DNA from: Streptomyces sp. TLI_235
Lineage (GTDB): Bacteria > Actinomycetota > Actinomycetes > Streptomycetales > Streptomycetaceae
Assembly: GCA_002300355.1 (NCBI GenBank)
Contig: NSGV01000002.1
Location: 1,550,001 to 1,614,000, forward strand
Direction: 5' to 3'
DNA length: 64,000 nucleotides
A program made the translations under genes and the position numbers. A model generated the notes under the pieces. That model saw only the letters and a list, made by a program, of their open reading frames with translations, did not search any database and was not told the DNA's origin. Positions 31,860 to 41,014 of the stretch are shown piece after piece (positions within the stretch are counted from its first letter, which is position 1; the number at the start of each line of letters is the position of its first letter).

Positions 31860-34370
31860 GTGCCGGTGCGTCCCGCAGGACTGGAACTGCCCGTCCGCAC
31901 CGCCGTCGCGCCGCTGCAGCGCGCCCTCGCCGGGCACGGCGCCGCCGTGCTCGCCGCGCCGCCCGGCACGGGCAAGACCACCCTCGTCCCGCTCGCCCTC
32001 GCCGGGCTCGCGGACGGCCTGCCCGGCCCGGCCCGCCGCGTCCTGGTCGCCGAGCCGCGCCGGCTCGCGGTGCGGGCGGCCGCCCGCCGGATGGCCTGGC
32101 TGCTCGGCGGCGGCGTCGGCGAGCAGGTCGGACTCACCGTCCGCGGCGAGCGGCGGACGGGCCCGCGCACGGTCGTCGAGGTGGTCACCACCGGCGTGCT
32201 GCTGCAGCGCCTGCAGCGCGACCCGGAGCTGCCCGGCGTCGACGCCGTCGTCCTCGACGAGTGCCACGAACGCCACCTGGACGCCGACACCGCGCTCGCC
32301 TTCCTGCTCGACGTCCGCGCGGCCCTGCGGCCCGAGCTGCAGCTGGTCTGCGCCTCGGCGACCTCCGACACCGCGGCCTGGGCGGCGCTGCTCGGCGGCG
32401 CGCCCGTCGTCGAGGCGCACGGCGCCTCCCACCCCGTCGAGGTCGTCCACGCGCCCCCGCCGCGGGCCGTCCGGCCGCCGCACGGCACCCGCACCGACCC
32501 GCTGCTGCTCGAACACGTCGCCGCGACCGTCCGCCGGGCCCTCGCCGAACGCGAGGGCGACGTGCTCTGCTTCCTGCCCGGCGTCGGCGAGATCGCCCGG
32601 GTCGCCGGGATGCTCGGCGTCGACGCCGAGGTCCTGCAGTTGCACGGACAGGCCCCGCAGGCCGTTCAGGACGCGGCGCTCGCCCCCGGCGGCCGGCGCC
32701 GTGTCGTGCTCGCCACCTCCGTCGCCGAGTCCTCGCTGACCGTGCCCGGCGTGCGTACAGTCGTCGACTCCGGCCTCGCCCGCGAGCCGCGCACCGACCA
32801 CGCCCGCGGCCTCGCCGGCCTGGTCACCGTCCGCGCCTCGCTGGCCGCCGCACGGCAGCGCGCCGGCCGTGCCGGCCGCGAGGCCCCCGGCACCGTCTAC
32901 CGGTGCTGGGCCGAGGCCGAGGACGCCCGTACCCAGCCCTTCCCCACTCCCGAGATCGCCCTCGCCGACCTCACCGGCTTCGCCCTGCAGGCCGCCTGCT
33001 GGGGCGACCCGGACGCCCGCGGCCTCGCCCTGCCCGACCCGCCGCCGGCCGGCGCGATGGCCGCCGCCCGCGACACCCTGCGGGCCCTCGGCGCGGTCGA
33101 CGCCGACGGCCGGGCCACCGACCGCGGCCGCCGGATCGCCCGGACGGGGCTCCACCCGCGGCTCGCCCGCGCCCTGATCGACGGCACCGACCTGGTCGGC
33201 GCCCGCCGCGCCGCCGAACTCGTCGCCCTGCTCTCCGAGGAGCCGCCGCGCGCCCTCGGCGACGACCTGCTCGCCGTCTGGCGGACCGTCCGTGGCGCCG
33301 ACGACCCGTACGCCCGCCGTTGGCGGGACGAGACCCGGCGGCTGCGCCGCGACGCCGGCGACGCCGACCGGACGGACACCGTCCCGGACGGGACCGCGGC
33401 CGGACTGGTGGTGGCGCTCGCACACCCCGAGCGGATCGCCCGCGCCCGCGGCGGCGACCGCGGCCACCTGATGGCCTCCGGCACCGCCGCCGCCCTCGGC
33501 CCCGGCTCCCACCTCGCAGGCACCGAATGGCTCGCGATCGCCGTCGCGGACCGCCCGGCCGGCTCGCCCTCCGCCCGGATCCTGCGGGCCGTGGCCCTCA
33601 ACGAGGCCACCGCCCGGCGGGCCGGCGCCGCCCTCGTCACCGAACGCGAGGAGGTGCACTGGTCGGCCCGCGAAGGCGAGCTGACCGCCCGCCGGGTCGC
33701 CCGGCTCGGCGCGGTCGAACTCACCGCCGCCCCGCTGAAGGACCCCGACCCGGCGCTGGTGCGGGCCGCCCTCCTCGACGGGCTGGCCCGCGAGGGCGTC
33801 TCGGCACTGCTCGGCTGGCCCGCCGGGGCGGCCGCGCTGCGGCAGCGGCTCGCCTTCCTGCACCGGGTGCTCGGCGGCCCCTGGCCGGACGTCGCCGACG
33901 AGGCGCTGCTCGCCCGGGCCGGCGACTGGCTGGAACCGGAGCTCTCCCGCGCCCGCCGCCGGGCCGGCCTGGCCCGGATCGACACCGCCGCCGCCCTGCA
34001 GCGGCTCCTGCCCTGGGCGACCGGCGAGGCCGCCCGGCTGGACGAGCTGGCGCCGGAGCGGATCGCCGTCCCGGGCGGCTCCAAGGTCCGGGTCGACTAC
34101 ACCGGCGACCGGCCGGTGCTCGCGGTCAAGCTCCAGGAGCTGTTCGGCTGGCAGGCCGCCCCCGCCCTGGCCGGCGGACGGGTGCCGCTCACCGTGCACC
34201 TGCTCTCGCCCGCCGGCCGCCCGGCCGCCGTCACCGGCGACCTCGCATCCTTCTGGCGGGACGGCTACCGCGCCGTCCGCGCCGAACTCCGCGGCCGCTA
34301 CCCGCGCCACCCCTGGCCCGAGGACCCGGCCACGGCCGAGCCGACCCGGCGGGTCAATCCGCGGCGGTGA
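31860..34370 (+). CDS. hrpB: ATP-dependent helicase HrpB
   Basis: This 836-aa DEAH-box helicase has motif I APPGTGKTT (about residues 36-44), Ia EPRRLAVRAAARRMA, II DECHERHLD (DECH variant of DEAH, about 138-146), III CASATSDT, a helicase C domain with VVLATSVAESSLT and QRAGRAGREAPG (motif VI), then the HA2/winged region and the C-terminal HrpB-specific domain ending PRHPWPEDPATAEPTRR, typical of HrpB. The GTG start abuts the methyltransferase stop, with no gap. HrpB proteins are conserved but their bacterial role in RNA metabolism is poorly defined. Confidence 0.95.
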   Translation: MPVRPAGLELPVRTAVAPLQRALAGHGAAVLAAPPGTGKTTLVPLALAGLADGLPGPARRVLVAEPRRLAVRAAARRMAWLLGGGVGEQVGLTVRGERRTGPRTVVEVVTTGVLLQRLQRDPELPGVDAVVLDECHERHLDADTALAFLLDVRAALRPELQLVCASATSDTAAWAALLGGAPVVEAHGASHPVEVVHAPPPRAVRPPHGTRTDPLLLEHVAATVRRALAEREGDVLCFLPGVGEIARVAGMLGVDAEVLQLHGQAPQAVQDAALAPGGRRRVVLATSVAESSLTVPGVRTVVDSGLAREPRTDHARGLAGLVTVRASLAAARQRAGRAGREAPGTVYRCWAEAEDARTQPFPTPEIALADLTGFALQAACWGDPDARGLALPDPPPAGAMAAARDTLRALGAVDADGRATDRGRRIARTGLHPRLARALIDGTDLVGARRAAELVALLSEEPPRALGDDLLAVWRTVRGADDPYARRWRDETRRLRRDAGDADRTDTVPDGTAAGLVVALAHPERIARARGGDRGHLMASGTAAALGPGSHLAGTEWLAIAVADRPAGSPSARILRAVALNEATARRAGAALVTEREEVHWSAREGELTARRVARLGAVELTAAPLKDPDPALVRAALLDGLAREGVSALLGWPAGAAALRQRLAFLHRVLGGPWPDVADEALLARAGDWLEPELSRARRRAGLARIDTAAALQRLLPWATGEAARLDELAPERIAVPGGSKVRVDYTGDRPVLAVKLQELFGWQAAPALAGGRVPLTVHLLSPAGRPAAVTGDLASFWRDGYRAVRAELRGRYPRHPWPEDPATAEPTRRVNPRR

Positions 34371-34385
34371 CGCGGCGCCGCCGGG

Positions 34386-34970
34386 TCAGCCGGTCTGCGG
34401 GGGCTCCCACGGGCTGAACCACGGGTCGGGCCACTGCTCGGCAGCGGCCATGAGCGGGTAGAGGGTGGCGCCGTCGATGGTCTCCCGGATGACGTCGGCG
34501 TGGCCGCCGTGCCGGGCGGTCTCCTCGATCAGGTGCAGCAGCACCCACCGCACCGACCACGCCTCGACGTCGGCGGGGAACCACGGCACGCCTCTCGGTA
34601 CCGGCACCGGCTGCCCGAGGTCGGCGATGCCGTGCACGACCGCGTCGGTCTCGGCGGCGGCCTGCGCGTAGTCCGCCAGGACCCCGGCGAGCGTCTCGTC
34701 GGGGCCGAGGACGAAGTCGGAGGCGTCGTCCTCGTCGGGCGTGCGCTCGGGGCCGCGGGTGCGCTGCAGCACGAGGTCCGTCCAGCCGCGCTCGCAGCGG
34801 GCGGCGTGCTTGATCAGCCCGGCGATGTTGAGCTCGCTGGCGGAGGGCGCCGACCGGGCCTGCTCGTCGGTGAGGCCGTACGCGGTGACCCGCAGGCTCT
34901 GGCGCTGCTGGGCGAGATAGGCGAGGAGGGCGTCGCGCTCGTCGGTGACGGGCGGGGCGTGTCCGGGCAT
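34386..34970 (-). CDS. DinB/DUF664-family protein
   Basis: This 194-aa helical-bundle protein belongs to the DinB/mycothiol-dependent transferase superfamily: ERDALLAYLAQQRQSLRVTA (about 11-30), LNIAGLIKHAARCERGWTD (metal-ligand His, about 49-67), VEAWSVRWVLLHLIEETARH then GGHADVIRE (two more His). The three histidines are the expected zinc/nickel ligands. The ATG at 34970 begins MPGHAPPVTDERD; the open frame further upstream to 35063 is arginine/proline-rich and not family-like. It is convergent with hrpB (15-nt gap). The thiol substrate is unknown. Confidence 0.88.
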   Translation of the reverse strand: MPGHAPPVTDERDALLAYLAQQRQSLRVTAYGLTDEQARSAPSASELNIAGLIKHAARCERGWTDLVLQRTRGPERTPDEDDASDFVLGPDETLAGVLADYAQAAAETDAVVHGIADLGQPVPVPRGVPWFPADVEAWSVRWVLLHLIEETARHGGHADVIRETIDGATLYPLMAAAEQWPDPWFSPWEPPQTG

Positions 34971-35088
34971 GCGGGGGCGCCTTTCGGGCGGGTGAGTGGG
35001 TGGCCGCAGGGCGGCGCGCACGCCCGCAGGTCGACCCTCCCGCCCGGCGTCGGCCCGGGTCAAGAGAAACCGAAAACAATTTCAGCAA

Positions 35089-35099
35089 CTTGCTGCAAG
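35089..35099. promoter_or_regulatory. Inverted repeat CTTGC-T-GCAAG upstream of the DinB-like gene
   Basis: A perfect 5-bp inverted repeat lies in the only AT-rich patch of this gap (about 35060-35115), about 120 nt upstream of the DinB-like start. It may be an operator or part of the promoter; no regulator is adjacent. Confidence 0.3.
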
Positions 35100-35135
35100 C
35101 AATTGCAGCCATGCCATGTCATGGCGGAACCGGCG

Positions 35136-35167
35136 CAGCGGGCCCGCCCCCGAGGGCGGGCCCGCTG
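35136..35167 (-). terminator. Hairpin downstream of polA
   Basis: A perfect 14-bp stem (35136-35149 with 35154-35167, arms CAGCGGGCCCGCCC) with a 4-nt loop begins 24 nt after the polA stop. No T-run follows, as is usual for Streptomyces terminators. Confidence 0.7.
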
Positions 35168-35190
35168 CCACGGATCGGGTGTGCCGCCGG

Positions 35191-37956
35191 TCAGTGCGCG
35201 GCGGCCTCCCAGTTCGGGCCGGAGCCGACGGAGACGTCGAGCGGGGCGCGGAGCGGGTAGGCGCCGGCCATCTGCTCGCGGACGAGCGCCTCGGCCTGCT
35301 CACGCTCGCCGGGGGCGACCTCCAGCACGATTTCGTCGTGCACCTGGAGGAGCATCCGGGAGCCGAGGCCGGCCGCGGTGAGGGCGCGGTCGACGTTCAG
35401 CATGGCGATCTTGACGATGTCCGCGGCAGAACCCTGGATCGGCGCGTTCAGCGCCATCCGCTCGGCCATCTCGCGGCGCTGCCGGTTGTCGCTGGTGAGA
35501 TCGGGCAGGTAGCGGCGGCGGCCGAGCAGGGTCTCGGTGTAGCCGACCGCGCGGGCCTCCTCGACGACGTTGTGCAGGTAGTCGCGGACGCCGCCGAAAC
35601 GCTCGAAGTACGTGTCCATCAGGCCCTGCGCCTCGGCTGGCTTGATGCCGAGCTGCTGGGAGAGGCCGTAGGCGGAGAGGCCGTACGCCAGGCCGTAGGA
35701 CATCGCCTTGATCTTGCGGCGCATCTCGGCGTCCACGGCGTCCCGGGCGACCTCGAACACCTGGGAGGCGACGGTGGTGTGCAGGTCCTCGCCGCTGAGG
35801 AAGGCCTCGATCAGGGCCTCGTCCTCGGAGAGGTGGGCCATGATGCGCAGCTCGATCTGCGAGTAGTCCGCGGTGAGCAGCGACTCGTAGCCCTCGCCGA
35901 CGACGAAGGCGCGGCGGATCGCGCGGCCCTCCTCGGTGCGGACGGGGATGTTCTGCAGGTTCGGGTCCTGCGAGGAGAGCCGGCCGGTGGCGGCGACCAT
36001 CTGGTTGAACGTGGTGTGGATGCGGCCCTGCGGGGAGACCGTCTTCAGCAGGCCCTCGACGGTGGTGCGCAGCTTCGCCTGGTCGCGGTGGCGGAGCAGG
36101 ATGACCGGGAGCTCGTTGGTGGTCTGGGTGGCGAGCCAGGTGAGCGCGTCGGCGTCGGTGGTGTACCCGGTCTTGATCTTCTTGGTCTTGGGCAGGCCGA
36201 GCTCGCCGAAGAGGATCTCCTGGAGCTGCTTGGGCGAGCCGAGGTTGAACGGGTGGCCGGCGGCGGCGTGCGCCTCGTCGACGCAGCGCTGGATCTCGGC
36301 GGCGAACTGCGACTCCAGGCCGGTCAGCCAGTCGCGGTCGGCGGCGATGCCGTAGCGCTCCATCCGGGCGAGGAGCTCGGCGATCGGCAGCTCCATGTCG
36401 TGGAAGAGCTCGGCGGCGCCGACCTCGGCGAGGCGGGTGTCGAAGAGTTCGGCGAGGTCGAGGATCGCCCGGGCCTGCGTCATGAGGGCGCGGGCGGCGG
36501 CGCCGGAGTCCTCCTCAGGGGCGTCGAAGGAGAGCTGGCCGGTCTCGGCCGCGGCGGCGGGCGCCAGCGAGCGGGCGAGGTACTCCTCGGCGAGGACGTC
36601 GAGGGTGAAGGTGCGTCGCCCGGGCTTCTCCAGGTAGGCGGCGAGGGCGGTGTCGGCGGTGACGCCCCCGATCCGCCAGCCCTGCTCGGCGAAGGCGCGC
36701 ATCACCTGCTTGGCGATGTGCAGGGCCTTGGGGTGGTCGGGGTCGGCGAGCCAGGCGGTGAAGGCCTGGTCGTCGGCCTGGTCGAGGGCGGCCGGGTCGA
36801 ACCAGGCGGCGGCGTCCCCGGCGGCGAGGGCGACCTCCTGGACGCGGCCGGCGCCGAGCGCCCAGGTGTAGAGGGCGGCGATCGCGGTGCGGTCCTTGCC
36901 GTGCTCGGCGAGCCAGGCGGTGAGGGCGCCGGGTGCGATGAGCTGCTCGCCGTCGACCTCGGGGCCGGCGACGGTCTCGGGGGTCTCGGTCTCGGCGGCG
37001 CCGGCCGGGTCCAGGGCGTAGACCCGGTCGCGGAAGTTCGGGTTGCGGAACTCCAGCGCCTCCATGATCCGGCCGACGCCCGCCTTGTCGAAGGGGGTGC
37101 GGACGAGGTCGGGCACGCCGAGCGGCAGGTGGACGTCGCGGACCAGCTCGGTGAGGACGCGGTTGCGCTTGACCGAGTCGAGGTGCTCGCGGAGCTTCTC
37201 GCCGATCTTGCCCTTGACCTCGTCGGCGCGGGCGACCAGCTCGTCGAAGGAGCCGAACTGGTTGACCCACTTCGCGGCGGTCTTCTCACCGACGCCGGGG
37301 ATGCCTGGCAGGTTGTCCGACGGGTCGCCGCGCAGCGCCGCGAGGTCCGGGTACTGGGCGGGGGTGACGCCGTACTTCTCGGCGACCTTCTCGGGGGTGT
37401 AGCGGGTGAGCTCGGAGACGCCCTTGGTCGGGTAGAGCACGGTGGTGTGCTCGCCGACGAGCTGGAGGGAATCGCGGTCGCCGGTGACGATGAGCACCTC
37501 GAAGCCCTCGGCCGCGGCGGCGGTGGCCAGGGTGGCGATCACGTCGTCGGCCTCGAAGCCCTCCGCGGTGATCCGCGGGATGCTCATCGCGTCGAGGAGC
37601 TCGCCGATCAGCGGGACCTGGCTGCGGAACTCGTCCGGGGTGGCGGAGCGGTTCGCCTTGTAGTCGGGGAACTCCGCGGAGCGGAAGGTCTGCCGGGAGA
37701 GGTCGAAGGCGACCGCGAGGTGCGTCGGCTGCTCGTCGCGCACCGTGTTCGCCAGCATCGACGCGAAGCCGTACACGGCGTTGGTCGGCTGCCCGGTGGT
37801 GGTGTTGAAGTTCTCCACGGGCAGCGCGTAGAAGGCCCGGTAGGCCATCGAATGCCCGTCGAGCAGCATCAGCCGGCGCCGCCCGCCGCCCGCCACGTCC
37901 TTGCCCGCACCCTGCACAGCCACGTCAACGTCCGTTCCTGCCGGTTCCTCTGCCAC
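35191..37956 (-). CDS. polA: DNA polymerase I
   Basis: This 921-aa enzyme serves gap filling, RNA-primer removal and repair. The 5'-3' exonuclease domain (about 30-310) has LMLLDGHSMAYRAFYALP, VTGDRDSLQL and IPGVGEKTAAKW; the middle domain (about 335-520) keeps the 3'-5' exonuclease fold but I see none of the usual acidic catalytic motifs, as in other actinobacterial PolA. The polymerase domain (about 540-921) has motif A LLTADYSQIELRIMAHLSED, motif B RRKIKAMSYGLAYGLS and motif C LLQVHDEIVLEV. The GTG at 37956 is the first start; a later Met (37869) begins MLLDGHSMAYR and is an alternative. A 14-bp hairpin follows the stop. Confidence 0.98.
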   Translation of the reverse strand: MAEEPAGTDVDVAVQGAGKDVAGGGRRRLMLLDGHSMAYRAFYALPVENFNTTTGQPTNAVYGFASMLANTVRDEQPTHLAVAFDLSRQTFRSAEFPDYKANRSATPDEFRSQVPLIGELLDAMSIPRITAEGFEADDVIATLATAAAAEGFEVLIVTGDRDSLQLVGEHTTVLYPTKGVSELTRYTPEKVAEKYGVTPAQYPDLAALRGDPSDNLPGIPGVGEKTAAKWVNQFGSFDELVARADEVKGKIGEKLREHLDSVKRNRVLTELVRDVHLPLGVPDLVRTPFDKAGVGRIMEALEFRNPNFRDRVYALDPAGAAETETPETVAGPEVDGEQLIAPGALTAWLAEHGKDRTAIAALYTWALGAGRVQEVALAAGDAAAWFDPAALDQADDQAFTAWLADPDHPKALHIAKQVMRAFAEQGWRIGGVTADTALAAYLEKPGRRTFTLDVLAEEYLARSLAPAAAAETGQLSFDAPEEDSGAAARALMTQARAILDLAELFDTRLAEVGAAELFHDMELPIAELLARMERYGIAADRDWLTGLESQFAAEIQRCVDEAHAAAGHPFNLGSPKQLQEILFGELGLPKTKKIKTGYTTDADALTWLATQTTNELPVILLRHRDQAKLRTTVEGLLKTVSPQGRIHTTFNQMVAATGRLSSQDPNLQNIPVRTEEGRAIRRAFVVGEGYESLLTADYSQIELRIMAHLSEDEALIEAFLSGEDLHTTVASQVFEVARDAVDAEMRRKIKAMSYGLAYGLSAYGLSQQLGIKPAEAQGLMDTYFERFGGVRDYLHNVVEEARAVGYTETLLGRRRYLPDLTSDNRQRREMAERMALNAPIQGSAADIVKIAMLNVDRALTAAGLGSRMLLQVHDEIVLEVAPGEREQAEALVREQMAGAYPLRAPLDVSVGSGPNWEAAAH

Positions 37957-38100
37957 GCCTCGATCCTAGGGCGCGGCACCGACACGGCCCGCCACGCCGT
38001 CGGGGCGGCGGCGGTGCCGGGGCCGACCGCCCGGGCGCCCGGGGCCCGGTCGTACGATCACAGACAGCACGACGACGCGACCACCACCGGCAGGAGCACC

Positions 38101-38556
38101 ATGACCGACGCGGCCCCCGTAGTACTGAACGTGCCCCAGGACGTCCTCGACCACTTCGCGAAGCTCGGGGTCAGCCCGGAGACCTTCTCGGGCGGGCACC
38201 TCGGCGAGAAGCTCGGCATCACGATCACCGAGGCCTCGCCGGACCGCGTCGTGGGCACCATGCCGGTCGAGGGCAACCAGCAGCCGTACGGGCTGCTGCA
38301 CGGCGGCGCCTCGGCGGCGCTGGCCGAGACGATCGGGTCGATCGGCGCGATGCTGCACGCCGGTCCCGGCCGCTACGCGGTGGGCGTGGACCTGAACGCC
38401 ACCCACCACCGGTCGGCGACCTCCGGGCTGGTGACGGGCGTGGCGACGGCGGTCTTCAAGGGCCGCACCGCCGCGACGTACGAGATCGCGGTGACCGACG
38501 ACACCGGCCGGCGGATCACCAGCTGCCGGCTGACCTGCATGCTGCGCGACCTGTAG
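38101..38556 (+). CDS. PaaI-like hotdog-fold thioesterase
   Basis: This 151-aa acyl-CoA thioesterase has LGEKLGITITEASPDRVVGT (about residues 40-59), the catalytic HGGASAALAETIGSIGAML block (about 74-92) and GVDLNATHHRSATSGLVTGV, the typical PaaI/menaquinone-thioesterase pattern. ATG 38101 has GGAG six nt upstream. It is divergent from polA, a neighbour it has in many Streptomyces genomes (from memory). It probably releases an aryl- or hydroxyaryl-CoA; a role in phenylacetate or menaquinone metabolism cannot be settled here. Confidence 0.93.
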   Translation: MTDAAPVVLNVPQDVLDHFAKLGVSPETFSGGHLGEKLGITITEASPDRVVGTMPVEGNQQPYGLLHGGASAALAETIGSIGAMLHAGPGRYAVGVDLNATHHRSATSGLVTGVATAVFKGRTAATYEIAVTDDTGRRITSCRLTCMLRDL

Positions 38557-38579
38557 CACCGGCTCCGCCGCGCGCCGTC

Positions 38580-38617
38580 CCGCCGCGCCCCCGCCGCGTC
38601 GGCCGGGGGCGCGGCGG
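38580..38617 (+). terminator. Terminator after the thioesterase gene
   Basis: A 13-bp stem (38580-38592 with 38605-38617, arms CCGCCGCGCCCCC / GGGGGCGCGGCGG) is followed by TTCCGTTT, 23 nt after the stop. Confidence 0.7.
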
Positions 38618-38673
38618 TTCCGTTTGGACACGGCCGGACCGGGGCAGATCCTCCCGGACGAGGGGGCATCAGC

Positions 38674-39336
38674 ATGTCCGGCGCACGGCACGACGGAGCC
38701 GATCCCGGCGGTCACGGATACCTCGGCCCCATCGAACCGGCCGAGGGCACCGAGGCACCGCCGCCCCCGCCGCTGCCCCTGCACCGGCTGTTGAGCGGCC
38801 GTCAGAAGATCGTGCTGGCCGTCCTGTTCGCGTCCGTGGTGGTGGTGCTGACGCTGCGCCACCCAGCCCGCGACCCGCAGCCCCCGCCGGCCGCCGATCC
38901 GCCGCCGGTGCCCTCGGTGATCTCCCGCCTGTCCTACGCCGGCCCGGCGGCACCGCCGGGCGGTCCGGGGCAGGACTTCGCGCTGCGGGTGACCGCGGAG
39001 GCCGACGGACCGTACGACGTGGTGGCGGTTCGCCAGAGCTATCCGGGTTTGTCCGTCACCGTGCGCGGTGGACTGCCGGTCACCGTGAGACCGGAGCAGC
39101 CGGTGCTGCTGACCGTGGAGTACCGGGTCACCGACTGCGCGGGGGCGCCGCCCGACGCCGGAATGCCTTTCCTCGATGTAACGCTGCGTAACACGCGCGC
39201 AATCCAGACCATCAGCCAGATCCTCGGCCCGAAGTACGCCCGCGACCTGTCCGAAAGACTGCATTCGACCTGCCCGATTTCCGGCTATCGGACGGGGGTG
39301 TCCGCACCCACGGCGACGGACAGTCACGTCCGATAG
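38674..39336 (+). CDS. Single-pass membrane protein with extracytoplasmic domain, unknown function
   Basis: This 220-aa protein has about 45 cytoplasmic residues rich in Gly/Pro, a membrane helix near residues 46-62 (KIVLAVLFASVVVVLTL), a proline-rich linker (DPQPPPAADPPPVPSVISR) and a ~130-residue outside domain with two cysteines (TDCAGAPP and HSTCPIS). The domain contains VRQSYPGLSVTVRGG and LLTVEYRVTDCAG, beta-rich sequence. ATG 38674 is the first in frame. I know similar unnamed proteins beside the polA/liv region in streptomycetes, but no function. It is a single gene between thioesterase and liv operon. Confidence 0.8.
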   Translation: MSGARHDGADPGGHGYLGPIEPAEGTEAPPPPPLPLHRLLSGRQKIVLAVLFASVVVVLTLRHPARDPQPPPAADPPPVPSVISRLSYAGPAAPPGGPGQDFALRVTAEADGPYDVVAVRQSYPGLSVTVRGGLPVTVRPEQPVLLTVEYRVTDCAGAPPDAGMPFLDVTLRNTRAIQTISQILGPKYARDLSERLHSTCPISGYRTGVSAPTATDSHVR

Positions 39337-39436
39337 TCGAACACCGCCGGTAGCAGGGGTTTTCCGGTACGACTCCGTTTCGGTGGGCGAGACAGGTCTT
39401 AGCACCCCGCGCAGAACGGGGCGCGAATGACCAATA

Positions 39437-39451
39437 TTCGAGATTCTCGAA
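39437..39451. promoter_or_regulatory. Perfect palindrome TTCGAGA-T-TCTCGAA upstream of the liv operon
   Basis: Two perfect 7-bp arms with a 1-nt centre sit about 170 nt upstream of the livK start, in an AT-rich stretch (GACCAATATTCGAG and GCATAACAAGAGAATC nearby). It could overlap the -35 of a promoter whose -10 is CATAAC (39470-39475). It is a candidate operator for nitrogen or leucine control. Confidence 0.4.
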
Positions 39452-39622
39452 GAGGTCCGCATAACAAGAGAATCACAGCATGTCCGCAGGTCTGCCGGAG
39501 CCTGCCGAAGCCGTTCTAGAGTCACGGCCAGTCACCGCGCCAACCGATCGGGCCAGGCCCCAGCGCGCGACCCGGCACCGCCACTCCGGCGCGCTGCCTA
39601 CCTGATCTAGAAGGGGAACTTC

Positions 39623-40846
39623 GTGCGTAACCGTTCAATGCTTGTCGTGAGCATCGCCGTCGTCGGAGCGCTCACCCTGTCCGCCTGCGGCTCCCGCGGT
39701 GAGAAGTCCGGCAGCGGCGACGCGGGTGGGACCACGGTCACCATCGGCGTCGACGCGCCGCTGACCGGCCCGCTCTCCGCGCTCGGCCTCGGCATCCAGC
39801 ACTCCGTCGAGCTGGCTGCCAAGATCGCCAACGACAACAAGGAAGTTCCCGGCGTCACCTTCAAGGTCAAGGCCCTGGACGACAAGAAGTCGCCCCAGGA
39901 AGGCCAGCAGAACGCCACCGCCCTGGTCGCCGACAAGAGCGTCCTCGGTGTCGTCGGCCCGCTGAACTCCGGCGTCGCCCAGTCGATGCAGCAGGTCTTC
40001 GAGTCGGCCAGCCTCGTCGAGGTCTCGCCGGCCAACACGAACCCCGCCCTCACCCAGGGCGAGAAGTTCGAGACCGAGAAGAAGCGCACCTTCAAGACGT
40101 ACTTCCGCACCGCGACCACGGACGCCATCCAGGGCCCGTTCGCCGCGCAGTACGCCTACACCGACCTCGGCAAGAAGACCGCCTACCTGATCGACGACAA
40201 GAAGACCTACGGCGTGGGTCTGGTCGGCGCCTTCCAGAAGGAGTTCACCAAGCTCGGCGGCACCATCAAGGGCCAGGACCACATCGACGAGAACAACCTG
40301 GACTTCTCGGCCGTGGTCACCAAGGCCAAGGCCGCCGGCGCCGACGTGATCTACTACGGTGGCGAGTACCCGCAGTCCGGCCCGCTCTCCGACCAGCTCA
40401 AGAAGGCCGGCGTCACCGCCCCCGTCTTCGGCGGCGACGGCATGTACGACCCGGAGTACATCAACAAGGCCAACAAGAACGCCAACGGCGACCTCGCGAC
40501 CTCCGTCGGCGCCCCGGTCGAGTCCCTCGACTCCGCCAAGAAGTTCGTCGCCGACTACAAGACGGCCGGCTACTCCGACCCGTACGCGGCCTACGGCGGC
40601 TACTCCTACGACGCCGCCTGGTCGATCGTCCAGGCCGTCAAGGCCGTCGTCGCCGACAACGGCGGCAAGGTGCCGTCCGACGCCCGTGCCAAGGTCGTCA
40701 CCGCGATGAGCAAGGTCAGCTTCGACGGTGTCACCGGCAAGGTCGGCTTCGACGAGTACGGCGACGCCGTCAACAAGCAGCTGACCGTCTACACCGTCAA
40801 GGACGGCGCCTGGTCGGTCGCCAAGTCCGGCACCTACGCCGGCTGA
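39623..40846 (+). CDS. livK: Branched-chain amino acid-binding lipoprotein (LivK)
   Basis: This 407-aa periplasmic-type binding protein is the uptake receptor for leucine, isoleucine and valine. Lipobox TLSACGS (Cys about 22). The core shows VTIGVDAPLTGPLSALGLGI, GVVGPLNSGVAQSMQQVFES, NTNPALTQGE and VIYYGGEYPQSGPLSDQLKK, typical of the LivK/amidase-regulator fold. The GTG at 39623 has AAGGGGAA upstream. Codon use is highly biased and the lysine content high, suggesting strong expression. It is the first gene of livKHMGF, separated from livH by a hairpin that probably reduces downstream expression. Confidence 0.97.
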   Translation: MRNRSMLVVSIAVVGALTLSACGSRGEKSGSGDAGGTTVTIGVDAPLTGPLSALGLGIQHSVELAAKIANDNKEVPGVTFKVKALDDKKSPQEGQQNATALVADKSVLGVVGPLNSGVAQSMQQVFESASLVEVSPANTNPALTQGEKFETEKKRTFKTYFRTATTDAIQGPFAAQYAYTDLGKKTAYLIDDKKTYGVGLVGAFQKEFTKLGGTIKGQDHIDENNLDFSAVVTKAKAAGADVIYYGGEYPQSGPLSDQLKKAGVTAPVFGGDGMYDPEYINKANKNANGDLATSVGAPVESLDSAKKFVADYKTAGYSDPYAAYGGYSYDAAWSIVQAVKAVVADNGGKVPSDARAKVVTAMSKVSFDGVTGKVGFDEYGDAVNKQLTVYTVKDGAWSVAKSGTYAG

Positions 40847-40912
40847 CCCACCGTCTGAACGGCGGCCGACCCACACGGCCGCACCCGGACACCACGCAAC
40901 AGAACGAACCAA

Positions 40913-40945
40913 CGGCGGGGGCGCTGAGAACCAGCGTCCCCGCCG
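40913..40945 (+). terminator. Attenuating hairpin between livK and livH
   Basis: A 14-bp stem with one G-T pair (40913-40926 with 40932-40945) closes a 5-nt loop, with no T-run. It lies 66 nt after livK, inside the operon. Such hairpins let the binding protein be made in excess of the membrane subunits and stabilise the upstream mRNA. Confidence 0.7.
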
Positions 40946-41014
40946 CATCACAACGGTTCGTCCCCACCCCAGAAGCGAACCCCCAGTACCCCGAACCCAC
41001 TCGGAGGCCCAGCG

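Noticed and set aside
30728-34417. Long plus-strand open frame of about 1,229 codons, and a minus-strand frame of 1,247 codons over the same interval
   Set aside because: Both overlap the methyltransferase and hrpB genes and read as Arg/Pro/Ala/Gly-rich low-complexity sequence, a normal effect of GC-rich codons. The real genes have all their motifs.
35191-37956. PolA as damaged because its 3'-5' exonuclease motifs are missing
   Set aside because: Loss of the proofreading residues is normal in actinobacterial PolA; the fold and length are intact.
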